Positions 50,352-61,425 of a DNA stretch of 64,000 nt are shown piece by piece (the stretch's first letter is position 1; each line of letters starts with the position of its first letter). A program made the position numbers and the translations under genes. The notes under the pieces are model-generated. The model worked only from the letters and a program-made list of their open reading frames with translations, did no database searches and was not told the DNA's origin. This stretch comes from Streptomyces sp. NBC_01485 (GTDB lineage Bacteria; Actinomycetota; Actinomycetes; Streptomycetales; Streptomycetaceae), in the NCBI RefSeq assembly GCF_036227125.1, contig NZ_CP109435.1:7688001-7752000 (forward strand). The letters are read 5' to 3'.

Positions 50352-53260
50352 ATGAGCGCCATGATCGGCGAGACGGCTTCGGCCAAGCCCGGCTCGGGAT
50401 CCGGCCCGGGTTCCGTCGCCGGATCCGGAACCGGCTTCGTCTCCGTGCGGCTCGCCGCCGTCTTCCTGCCCGCGGCCCTCCCGCGCGAGGGCCGCGTCGC
50501 CTTCTGGGACCCGTCGGACGGCCCGCCGACCCTCACGGCGGACGCGGAACACGCCGTACATGATGCTGAAGTCACGGAGCTCAGCGTCGTCCGGCGGCAC
50601 GGCTCCTCGATCCGCCGTAAACAGGCCCCCGCCCTCTCCCTGCCGCTCGACAAGGCGCTCCCGCTGCTCGTGCGCGCGCGCCGCGACCCCGCCGCCCACC
50701 CGGCCACCGCCTGCTGGGGAGCCGCCGCGCTGCACGCGCTGCGGCTCACCGCCCGCGGCCGCCTGCTGCCCGGCCTGACACCCACCGGGCACGACGCCTG
50801 GCGGGCGGGGCCGCTGGACCCGGAGGACATCGCCCACCTGCGCGCGGTCGCCGCCGCGCTCCCGTACGAGGGTCACGCGGTGCCGCTGACCGGCCCCGGC
50901 CCGCTCCGGCTGCCGAAGCCGGAGGCCCTGATGCGGTCCTTCCTGGACGCCGTCGCGGACACCCTGCCCCGCACCCCGGCCGCGCCCCACGCGTGCGGGA
51001 GGCCCTTCGCGGACCGCCGGCCCCAGCGGCTGCCCGGCGCGCACGACTGGGCCGCCGAGGTCGCGGCCGGCATGGACGCGGGCGTGCGGATCTCGCTCCG
51101 TCTCGACCTGTCCGCGTACGACATGTTCGACGTCTCCGACGACGACGGCGGGCGGGGGCGCAGCGCGGGAGCCGCGATCGTCCAGGTGCACAGCCTCGCG
51201 GACCCGACCCTGGTGACCGACGCGGCGACCCTGTGGGCGGGCGGGGCCGACGCCGCCTTCGGGGCACGCGCACGCGTGGACGCCGCCCTCGCCGTGCGGC
51301 GCGCGGCCCGCGTCTGGCCACCGCTCGCCCGGATCGCCGAACAGGACGCACCGGACGTCCTGGCCCTCTCCGAGGACGAACTGGGCGACCTGCTCGGCGT
51401 GGCGGCCACCCGGCTCGCCGCGGCCGGGGTCGCCGTGCACTGGCCGAGGGACCTGGCGCAGGACCTCAGCGCGGCCGCCGTGGTCCGGCCCGCGCCGGGC
51501 TCGGCGACGGACGGCACCGGCTTCTTCGAGAGCGAGGAACTGCTCCAGTTCCGCTGGCAGTTGGCGCTCGGCGGCGACCCGCTCAGCGAGGCCGAGATGG
51601 ACGCACTGGCGGAGGCCCACCGCCCGGTGGTCCGGCTCCGCGACCAGTGGGTCCTGGTCGACCCGGCGCTCGTGCGCAAGGCCCGCAAACGCGAACTGGG
51701 CCTGCTGGACCCGGTCGACGCCCTGTCCGTCGCCCTCTCGGGCACCGCGGAGGTCGACGGCGAGACCGTGGCGGCGGTCCCCGTCGGCGCCCTGGCCGCA
51801 CTGCGCGACCGGCTCACCGCCGGGGTGCGGCCCGCGCAGCCGCCCGCCGGCCTGCACGCCACCCTCCGCGACTACCAACTGCGCGGCCTGGCCTGGCTGG
51901 ACCTCATGACCTCCCTCGGCCTCGGCGGCTGCCTCGCCGACGACATGGGCCTCGGCAAGACGATCACCGTCATCGCCCTGCACCTGAAGCGGGCCCGCAC
52001 CGAACCGACCCTGGTGGTCTGCCCGGCCTCCCTGCTGGGCAACTGGCAGCGCGAGATCACCCGCTTCGCGCCCGGCGTCCCCGTCCGCCGCTTCCACGGC
52101 GCCGACCGCAGCCTGGCGGACCTGACCGGCGGCTTCGTCCTGACCACGTACGGCACCATGCGCTCGGTGGCCCCGGCACTGGCCGACCAGTCCTGGGGCA
52201 TGGTCGTCGCGGACGAGGCGCAGCACGTGAAGAACCCCTACTCGGCGACGGCGAAGGCGCTGCGCACGATCCCGACGCCCGCGCGCGTGGCCCTCACCGG
52301 CACCCCCGTCGAGAACAACCTCTCCGAGCTCTGGGCCCTGCTCGACTGGACGACACCGGGACTCCTCGGCCCCCTGAAGTCCTTCCGCGCCCGCCACGCG
52401 CGCGCGGTGGAGAACGGCGAGGACGACCAGGCGGTGGAGCGCCTCGCCCGCCTGGTGCGCCCCTTCCTCCTGCGCCGCAAGAAGTCAGACCCCGGCATCG
52501 TGCCCGAGCTGCCGCCCAAGACGGAGACCGACCACCCGGTCCCGCTCACCCGGGAACAGGCCGCGCTGTACGAGGCGGTGGTGCGGGAGTCCCTGCTGGC
52601 CATCGAGACGGCCGACGGCATCGCCCGGCGCGGCCTGGTGCTGAAGCTGCTGGGCGCGCTGAAGCAGATCTGCGACCACCCGGCCCTGTACCTCAAGGAG
52701 GAGACCGCCTCGGTCGGCGACGCCCTGGCCGCACGCTCCGGGAAACTCGCCCTCCTGGACGAGCTGCTGGACACCCTGCTCGCCGAGGACGGCTCGGCCC
52801 TCGTCTTCACGCAGTACGTCGGCATGGCCCGCCTGATCGCCGCCCACCTCACGGCCCGCGCGGTCCCGCTCGACCTCCTGCACGGCGGCACGCCGGTACC
52901 CGAGCGGGAGCGGATGGTGGACCGCTTCCAGAGCGGCGAGACCCCGGTCCTGGTCCTCTCCCTGAAGGCCGCCGGCACCGGCCTCAACCTCACGCGCGCG
53001 GGCCATGTCGTCCACTTCGACCGCTGGTGGAACCCGGCGGTCGAGGAACAGGCCACCGACCGCGCCTACCGCATCGGCCAGACCCAGCCGGTCCAGGTCC
53101 ACCGCCTCATCACCGAGGGCACGGTCGAGGACCGCATCGCCGAGATGCTTCAGGCCAAGCGCGCCCTCGCCGACGCGATCCTCGGCTCCGGCGAGTCGGC
53201 CCTCACGGAACTGACGGACCGCGACCTGTCCGACCTGGTCAGGCTGCGGAGGGAGACGTG

Positions 53261-53261
<1 letters not shown>
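50352..53261 (+). CDS. SNF2-family helicase
   Basis: 969 aa. An N-terminal SNF2-associated region (residues 1-480) precedes the ATPase: motif I DDMGLGKT, motif II DEAQ in VVADEAQHVKN, motif III LTGTPVENNLSELW, and the C-terminal RecA domain with FTQYVGMARLIAAHL and LKAAGTGLNLTRAGHVVHFD, ending QATDRAYRIGQT. DNA translocase; bacterial role uncertain. Overlaps the SWIM gene by one base (TGATG). AAGG precedes ATG 50352. Confidence 0.95.
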
Positions 53262-55309
<2,048 letters not shown>

Positions 55310-55549
55310 GCCCCGGAGCGATGCGCGGTGTGATCGCGGTGTGAGCCGCCGGAAGATACCGCACCGACGGGCCTCAGGAGCGGGATCTCCGGGAGGTCCC
55401 GGGCCGCGCGGGATGCCTCTGTACGATGCCTGACGCCGGAAAACGGCATGTGGAGGGAGTGTCGAGGATCTTCGCGCCACCGCCACAACGTGGGAGGGAC
55501 TGCGCAGCGTTCCCACCCGACGCCGTGAGAAAACGTGAGATGTGAGAGC

Positions 55550-55666
55550 GTGAGTCGAGTGAGTGAGACGACTGCCGCACCCCTGCAATACCGCTTTGAC
55601 GGTCCGGAAGACGCTCCGGTGCTGATCCTGGCTCCCTCACTGGGTACCACCTGGCACAGGTTGTAG
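55550..55666 (+). pseudogene. 3-Oxoadipate enol-lactonase gene cut after 36 codons
   Basis: From GTG 55550 (or 55559) the frame codes LQYRFDGPEDAPVLILAPSLGTTWH, the typical start of the beta-ketoadipate enol-lactonase PcaD (alpha/beta hydrolase, oxyanion part LGTTWHMWD). After TWH it reads RL and a stop, and the expected MWDRQ... is absent. The break near 55655 marks the left edge of the accessory island. The gene-free stretch 55310-55549 precedes it. Confidence 0.75.
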
Positions 55667-56413
55667 AGACCGTCTTCGGGCGTCCACGTCAGTCCAGGGC
55701 GGGTGCGTAGTGGCAGGTCAGAGCATCGCTGTCCGGGGGAGTCGGCGTAGTTGGTGACAGACGTGTGACAGCGCCCGTGAGAGAGGCGTTCGACGGCAAG
55801 CCCCTGCAGACGCGGCCGGAGGGCGCTTCCGAGCGGGTGTGCTGCAGCTCCGGCGGTGGCACCGCACCCCCCGGGTTGTCCCCCAACGAGCACTTGACGC
55901 GAGGGCGTAGTGATGACACACGCGCCTGCGGTAGATGCGGCCGGGGCTCTTGGCGAGCAACAGGTCATAGCCTTCGCCTCTGCAAATTTGAACGCTTCTG
56001 GAGGTGTCTGAGGCGATGCCTGCCCCGCTTGATGTTCCGAATGACAGGCACGCTGGAGCAGAACTTCAAGAGCGTCCTGAGTCGTAACAAGGCCGGCGGG
56101 GTGGACTGGATCGCACGTACCGCCGTCTTCACCACCAAGATCCGCCAAGCCGTCGTATCCCAGAGCCGCTATCACATCGAAGGCTGAGCGCTCCAGCGAT
56201 CCCCCCCGCCGACCGGTCTTGGTCCCAGCCTCGCGTATCTCGCACCTGCGCTCCCGTTGGAGACCAAACCGGCCGGTGGGCTTCCTCGGGTCGGCCACTT
56301 CAACAGGGGCCTGGAAGGTGTGAGAACGGTTGACTCGGTTGAGCCCTGCGGTCGTTGGGACGGAGTGGAAATGGAATGAGAATGGCTCGCGGAGCGACCT
56401 ACGATCGTCTGTC
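55667..56413. other. Decayed stretch at the left end of the island
   Basis: No intact gene. On the minus strand about 55667-55760 reads VTNYADSPGQRCSDLPLRTR and PEDGLYNLC, which may be a fragment of a lost protein. On the plus strand 56038-56187 reads MTGTLEQNFKSVLSRNK and GGVDWIARTAVFTTK without a clear family. One copy of the 39-bp repeat is at 55990-56028. TACGAT at 56400-56405 is the probable -10 of the next gene. Confidence 0.5.
55990..56028 (+). repeat. 39-bp direct repeat, left copy
   Basis: 38 of 39 bases match the copy at 58784-58822, same direction. It contains GGAGG followed by an ATG at good spacing (ATG CCT GCC CCG), like a gene start. Here the frame closes after about 23 codons. 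Confidence 0.9.
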
Positions 56414-57586
56414 ATGGGTGTATACGTGAGCCGGGATCGGACGGATGCGGCGCCGAAGCGGGCGGCCGAGCCACAGGCCGAGTTCTTCGAGAGGGTCGCC
56501 GGCCCGTTCTGGGACCAGGTTCGGAATGTGATCAACGAATGGTGGTCGCGATTCCCTGACCAGGCTCAGCCCGGCCTGCTCAGCCGACTGCGGGACCGAA
56601 ACTCCGACACGAACGTCTACTCTGCGCTGTGGGAGCTGTACCTGCACCAGATGTTGCTCGGTTCCGGTTGCAGCGTGGAGGTTGAGCGGCAGACGGGAAC
56701 AGGTGGCTACAAGCCCGACTTCCTGGTTACTCGCGACAACGAGCAGTTCGTCGTCGAGGCGATCTGGAAGGCTCAGAAGCGCGACGCAGGGTCTTACCCG
56801 CTCCCACCGCAGTTGAGCGATGCCATCGATCGCTTGCCGAGTCCGAACTTCTTCGTATCGTGCGAACTGCACAGCGCCGGTACGGCAACGCCGCCGCAGA
56901 GACGATTGAAGTCCGGGCTGACGCGGTGGCTTGAAAGCTTGGACCCCGACCAGGTCATCGCAGACCACGAGCGCAAGGTGCCGCTTCCCAGTCACACTTG
57001 GCAAGAGGCTGGCTGGTGCCTCACGTTTCAAGCGATCCCCCGCAGCCCAGGCAAACGTGGCAATCCATCCAGCAGGACAATCGGCGTCTACCCCTCGGCA
57101 TGGGCGGTCGAGGACGGGTCGGAGCGAGTGCTCCACGCCGTCACACACAAGGGCGGGAAGTATGGTGACCTGGAGCTGCCATTCATCGTGGCGCTAGGCC
57201 ATGCAGCCGACTTCCCCGAAGATGAGGACATCGAGAGAGCGCTGTACGGGAGTACGGTTGAGTTCGCCTACGACAGCGGTTCGACCTTCAGCCGAAAGCC
57301 CGATGGTTACTGGACTGCCACCTACGACCATGCCCACAGCCGTGTCAGCGGCGTGCTCGTCGTGAACAACCCAGCACCTTGGACCTGGACGAAAAACACT
57401 CCCGTTCTCTGGCAAAGCCCGGACCCCGCCTCGCTTCCTGCCCCCATCTTCCCTACCTGGGCAACCGCGCAACTGGCTGGGATCCAGGTCAAGCGCCAGC
57501 CCGCGATTCGCTCCGTCCACACCGCTCTCGATCTGCCGGAACGCTGGCCGACCGGCGATGCCTTCCCCCGGAGTGCCCCGAGATGA
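56414..57586 (+). CDS. 390-aa protein of unknown function in the island
   Basis: From ATG 56414, 8 bp after TACGAT, so probably leaderless. It has a conserved-looking N-terminal half: AEFFERVAGPFWDQVRNVIN, WWSRFPDQAQPGLLSRLRDR, YSALWELYLHQMLL, then GGYKPDFLVTRDNEQFVVEAIWK. The last stretch resembles a PD-(D/E)xK nuclease core (Pro-Asp, then Glu on a strand), but the usual Lys two residues after the Glu is Ile, so activity is doubtful. Function unknown; stand-alone in an island, a defence role is possible but unproven. Confidence 0.75.
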   Translation: MGVYVSRDRTDAAPKRAAEPQAEFFERVAGPFWDQVRNVINEWWSRFPDQAQPGLLSRLRDRNSDTNVYSALWELYLHQMLLGSGCSVEVERQTGTGGYKPDFLVTRDNEQFVVEAIWKAQKRDAGSYPLPPQLSDAIDRLPSPNFFVSCELHSAGTATPPQRRLKSGLTRWLESLDPDQVIADHERKVPLPSHTWQEAGWCLTFQAIPRSPGKRGNPSSRTIGVYPSAWAVEDGSERVLHAVTHKGGKYGDLELPFIVALGHAADFPEDEDIERALYGSTVEFAYDSGSTFSRKPDGYWTATYDHAHSRVSGVLVVNNPAPWTWTKNTPVLWQSPDPASLPAPIFPTWATAQLAGIQVKRQPAIRSVHTALDLPERWPTGDAFPRSAPR

Positions 57587-57892
57587 CGGCAGCGGCACCG
57601 TCGGTCTCGATAGCGGCACCCCGGTGAGATCACCTCATGTGCACGGCAGCGTTCGGTGGGGGCCTCTGCGTGGACTGGGGAGGCCGCTCGACCGGGTTCG
57701 GGGAGCATCCGTCGTACACGGGGCGGACGCCCTGATCGGTCGGCCGGCGCTGTGCCGCACCCGAACGTAATGGCCTGCCGCGGGCCGAAGGCTGGGAGGC
57801 GGATGTGGCTTGCGGGCGGGTTCTCGCCTGCCAGGCCCCGCTTTAGGCTGCAACCGCTCCGAAATCTGGCGATCTTTTGGAGGGTGCGCAGG
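57587..57892. other. Intergenic region before the cyclophilin gene
   Basis: 306 bp without a convincing gene. TAGGCT near 57845 may be a -10 for the cyclophilin; no matching -35. GGAGGGTGCGCAGG leads into ATG 57893. Confidence 0.5.
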
Positions 57893-58618
57893 ATGAAACG
57901 AGCTCTCATGACCGCATCGGCGGCAGCAGCGTTGGTCGTGTCCGCGGGCAGCACCACTGCCTCCGCCCACAATGCCCCGCCGCGAACAACGCACGGTCCT
58001 TGCCAGTACACCCAGACCCCGGACGAGCCGGCGGCGCGGCCGGTTCCCCTGCCGCCCGACCCGCGGCACACCCTCAGTCATGGCGCGGTCGGTATGGCTG
58101 TCCGGACCAGCCAGGGCCCGCTCCCGCTGCGTCTGGACCGGGCGAAGGCGCCGTGCACGGTCCAGAGCTTCGTGCACCTGGCGCGGCACCGGTTCTTCGA
58201 CCGTACGGTGTGCCATCGGCTGACGGCGTATCCGACGCTGAAGGTCCTGCAGTGTGGCGACCCGACCGGCACCGGCGAGGGTGGGCCGGGCTACGAGTAC
58301 AAGGACGAGCTGCCGGTGGACCTGCCGCCGGCACCGAGCGATCCGACCGGCACCCGTCGCCTTTACGGGCGTGGTCTGCTGGCGATGGCCAACGCCGGGC
58401 CGAACACGAACGGTTCGCAGTTCTTCGTCGTCTACGGCGACTCCGCGCTGCGACCGAACTACACGGTGTTCGGCACGGTCGGTGCCGCGGGCCTGAAGAC
58501 GCTCGACAAGGTCGCTGCTGGCGGAATCGAGCCAACTACGCAGGACCCGGAGCCTGTCGACGGCACGCCCGTGTTGAGGACCGAACTGCTCAGCGTCCGG
58601 CCGTCCTGCCGCCCCTGA
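57893..58618 (+). CDS. Secreted cyclophilin-type peptidyl-prolyl isomerase
   Basis: 241 aa. Signal peptide at residues 1-28 (ends TTASAHNA), no lipobox. The cyclophilin domain covers about residues 60-238: FFDRTVCHRLTAYP with the catalytic Arg, LLAMANAGPNTNGSQFFVVY, and TVFGTVGAAGLKTLDKV. It would speed folding of exported proteins. GGAGG precedes the start. In the island, between the two 39-bp repeats. Confidence 0.9.
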   Translation: MKRALMTASAAAALVVSAGSTTASAHNAPPRTTHGPCQYTQTPDEPAARPVPLPPDPRHTLSHGAVGMAVRTSQGPLPLRLDRAKAPCTVQSFVHLARHRFFDRTVCHRLTAYPTLKVLQCGDPTGTGEGGPGYEYKDELPVDLPPAPSDPTGTRRLYGRGLLAMANAGPNTNGSQFFVVYGDSALRPNYTVFGTVGAAGLKTLDKVAAGGIEPTTQDPEPVDGTPVLRTELLSVRPSCRP

Positions 58619-58662
58619 TGGACTGCGCTGCGGTCACCATGGGTCCAGCCACGTGTCTGGTC

Positions 58663-58783
58663 TCACGGTGATGTGAAGGAGCCGTTGCCGATGTCCGCAC
58701 AGGTGACGTCGCCGATGCTGTCGTAGAAGGTGACGGACGACGGTTTCAACGTCACGCACGTCCGCAAAACCGTCGACGTCACC
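58663..58783 (-). pseudogene. C-terminal fragment of an unknown protein
   Basis: The minus strand reads TCVTLKPSSVTFYDSIGDVT and CADIGNGSFTSP to a stop at 58663-58665, like the end of a small exported Cys-containing protein. Upstream it runs into the 39-bp repeat, where the homology-like character ends. Not identified. Confidence 0.3.
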
Positions 58784-58822
58784 GAACGCCTCTGGAGGTG
58801 TCTGAGGCGATGCCTGCCCCGC
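58784..58822 (+). repeat. 39-bp direct repeat, right copy
   Basis: Matches 55990-56028 at 38 of 39 bases, same orientation. The ATG inside opens a frame that runs into the IS5-type relic. Confidence 0.9.
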
Positions 58823-59004
58823 CGATGGGCGAGTCCGGGCTCGGCGTCGCGAGTGAACAGGCTGCAGCCTGCCAGCGAGTCGGTGTGGCTGGGTTCCACC
58901 CCAGGAAAGGGCTGTCGGCCGTGACGCTCATAGGTAGGGCGGGTCATGCGGCTGTCCGTCAATGCCGGTCACGAGTGGCAACCTGGTCAGAACGGTATCC
59001 ACCG

Positions 59005-59214
59005 ATCCCCACACCGCTCGCGGTCCTGTTGACCGGCGGCAACCGCAACGATGTCACCCAGTTGCTGCCCCTGCTCGATGCGATTCCGCCGGTCCGCGGC
59101 CGGGTGGGCCGTCCGCGCCGCAAGCCCGACGCGCTGTTCGCCGACCTGGGCTACGACCACGCCACCTACCATGACCAGGTCCGCGACCGAGGCATCGTGC
59201 CCTCGATCACCGCG
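59005..59214 (+). mobile_element. IS5-family transposase relic
   Basis: Codes TPLAVLLTGGNRNDVTQLLP, LLDAIPPVRGRVGRPRRKP and LFADLGYDHATYHDQVRDRGI, the DDE-domain middle of IS5-type transposases common in Streptomyces. N- and C-terminal parts and both inverted repeats are missing. It runs directly into the CHAT relic at about 59222. Confidence 0.8.
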
Positions 59215-59221
59215 GGTGTGG

Positions 59222-60068
59222 TGGGCACCGGGCGGCCTCCTGGGCCAACTGCCCCTCCATGCCGTCGGCTACCACACCGACAGCGCCAGCGATCCAAGGC
59301 GGCGCACTGTCATGGACCGGGTAGTTTCCTCCTACACCCCCACCGTGCGCGCACTCCGCTACACCCGACGGCACCCTCCCGGGCCAAGGAGCCGCACTCA
59401 AGCCCTGATCGTCGCGATGCCCACCACCCCCGGACTTCCCGATCACGGTTGGCTAGACCACGTCGGCGCCGAGGTCGCCATGCTGGGCGACCGCCTACCC
59501 AACCACATGCTCCTTCGCGAACCCGCCCGGCCGACAGCAATCTCACCGACGCTCAACGTCCTCTACCGACCAAGGCCAACGTCCTAGAGTCCCTGCCCAC
59601 ATGCCAAATCGCACACTTCGCCTGCCATGGCGCGAGCGACCGCGCCGACCCGTCGAAGAGCCTGCTGCTGTTGCACGACCATGCCAGTGATCCGCTCACC
59701 GTGGCCAGCTTGGCCCCTGTCCGTCTCGACAACGTCCAACTGGCGCGCCTCTCGGCCTGCCACACGGCAGCAATCCATACCCCGAGCTCATCGACGAAGC
59801 CATCCATCTGACCGCCGCCTTCCAGCTCGCCGGATTCCCCCACGTCGTCGGCACCCTGTGGGAGATCGACGACCAGATCGCCGTCAATATCGCCGACGCC
59901 TTCTACACCAACCTCACGACCGATGAGGGCACCCTCGACGTCAGCCGAGCCGCCTACGCGCTGCACCAGTCTGTACGCGGGGTACGCGACGGCCACGACC
60001 TCTCCGGCCAATACGACCGGACCCAGACCCCCTTCCTGTGGGCCGCCTACCTCCACGTTGGAGCCTGA
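59222..60068 (+). pseudogene. CHAT-domain (caspase-like) protease relic
   Basis: Three frames together give a CHAT C-terminal domain. First: GQLPLHAVGYHT, TVMDRVVSSYTPTVRALRYT, ALIVAMPTTPGLP (to about 59560). Second: VLESLPTCQIAHFACHGASD (catalytic His), LARLSACHTA (catalytic Cys) (to about 59770). Third: LIDEAIHLTAAFQLAGFPHV, VGTLWEIDDQIAV, ending at TGA 60066-60068. At least two frameshifts, and the N-terminal part is lost at the IS5 junction. Confidence 0.85.
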
Positions 60069-60169
60069 CTTGGAACTGGACTAGACAGGTCCCACTGTCC
60101 AAGTCAGATTAAGCTCCTGCCGGTGTAGACGATCCTGACCATTACGGTCGCCGTCATGTGGGGCGCCGG

Positions 60170-60632
60170 CTAGGGCTTGCTCACTCACGCTGGGCCTGCT
60201 GGCGTGCCGGATCGGCCAGCTCTCCGAGCAGATCCGGGAGCGTGGACACTCGTCTGATCCGGCTCGTCAAGTGTCATGCCCCGCAGCTGCTCGACGTGGT
60301 GGGGATCGGTCCGGACACGGCCGTCGCTTTGCTGATCACGGTGGGGGACCACAACGCCTGGACAGTGAGGCGTCCTTCGCCGTCCTGTCGAGCGTTCCTG
60401 GGGACGCTGGCAGTTGCGTCGCCTCAACCGTGGTGGCGACCGTCAGGCCAATGCCGCGCTCCACCGCATCGTGTTCATCCGCCTGCGGGTCGACCCGCGC
60501 ACTCCGGACTATTACGAGCGCCGGATCAAGGAGGGTAAGGCCCGTCGCGAAATCGTCCGTCGCCTCAAACACTACGCGGCCCGGGACGTCTTCCACCTGG
60601 TCGGACAGCTACAGCCAGGACCCCGCTCATAG
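60170..60632 (+). mobile_element. IS110-family transposase relic
   Basis: Pieces in different frames: APQLLDVVGIGPDTAVALLI, then ASFAVLSSVP, then RRLNRGGDRQANAALHRIVF and YYERRIKEGKARREIVRRLK, to a stop at 60632. This is the Transposase_20 part of IS110 elements, N-terminally truncated and frameshifted. IS110 elements lack inverted repeats, so ends cannot be set. Confidence 0.85.
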
Positions 60633-60681
60633 GTGCTGTCGTCGAGAGCATGGCAGCAGACGCTGAGTACTGGTTTCGCAC

Positions 60682-60960
60682 CTACACCTGGCTTTCCAGT
60701 AGGCGTAGCCGCCTCTCCATATTGTCGGCCTCGGTAATCTCGCCCTGGCTGCGGGCGTCCTCAATGCCTTTTCTGATTATTCCACGAGCCTGCTCGGTGA
60801 GCAGCTCCGGGTTCTGTTTGAGAACTCGCATGGCAGCTTGGTCGGTCGTGGCTCTCATGAAGCTGTTGATCCCATCAAACAGCGGCTGCATGAAAGTACC
60901 CACCACTTCAGCCATTTGACGGGCGAACTCTTCATCGCTTGGGTCGGGTTGCGTTGACAT
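60682..60960 (-). CDS. 92-aa helical protein, unknown
   Basis: From ATG 60960 with GAGGTGGGA upstream. Acidic start QPDPSDEEFARQMAEVVG, then helices FDGINSFMRATTDQAAMRVL and NPELLTEQARGIIRKGIEDA, and ERRLRLLESQV at the end. Less GC-rich than the core genes. Divergent from the TPR-CHAT gene 465 bp away. No family recognised. Confidence 0.65.
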   Translation of the reverse strand: MSTQPDPSDEEFARQMAEVVGTFMQPLFDGINSFMRATTDQAAMRVLKQNPELLTEQARGIIRKGIEDARSQGEITEADNMERRLRLLESQV

Positions 60961-61425
60961 CGCGTCCCACCTCGCAGTAATCAGGAATGCAATCTAATTA
61001 CTAGTGACCGCCTGAAGAGGCGAGCTCATCCCCTTTATCCAGACCAACACACTAGTGGACGCCCTGCAACTTTCCGAGTCTTTACCCGGATCGTCGGCAG
61101 GGTGCGGCCTCGTTGCGTTAGCGATCCTGTCGGGTGATGACGGAGCGGCTGATCGCGGTGTCCGAGCCTTTTGGATCACCAAACCCCGTTCACCGCGCGG
61201 GGAGCGTGCTACTTCACCAAGATGCGGCGGAGAGCACGTGGGCAGATCCTGGGAGTACTGATGATTTGGGGGTGAAGCTGCTGAATCTTTGGTTACAGAG
61301 GTTTCGCACACAATCGCGGTGGCGTAGATCAGCTCGGTGGTGTGAGGGCTAATTCCGACACACCGGTGACGACCGCGGGCCATCGGATGGCGTCGCCGAG
61401 CTGCGGCGACGCGGTGGAGTGAATT
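60961..61425. other. Divergent gap between the 92-aa gene and the TPR-CHAT gene
   Basis: Lower GC than the flanks, including TCTAATTACTAGTGACC near 60993. A frame near 61137 (MMTERLIAVSEPFGSPNPVH) looks like a lost gene fragment but is not identifiable. GGTGGAG about 7 bp before ATG 61426 is the TPR-CHAT ribosome-binding site. Confidence 0.5.

Noticed and set aside
50109..52397. Minus-strand open frame of 762 codons over the SNF2 gene
   Set aside because: Shadow of the helicase reading frame; no recognisable protein features.
55600..55700. tRNA-derived attachment site at the island border
   Set aside because: No tRNA gene or long direct repeat is seen at the break; the border lies inside a protein gene.
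55765..56187. 140-codon plus frame in the island start
   Set aside because: Composition changes along it and it crosses the 39-bp repeat; more likely several decayed pieces than a gene.
58798..59811. 337-codon frame as one gene
   Set aside because: It strings together the 39-bp repeat, the IS5 relic, an out-of-frame part of the CHAT relic and an in-frame part; no single protein family covers it.
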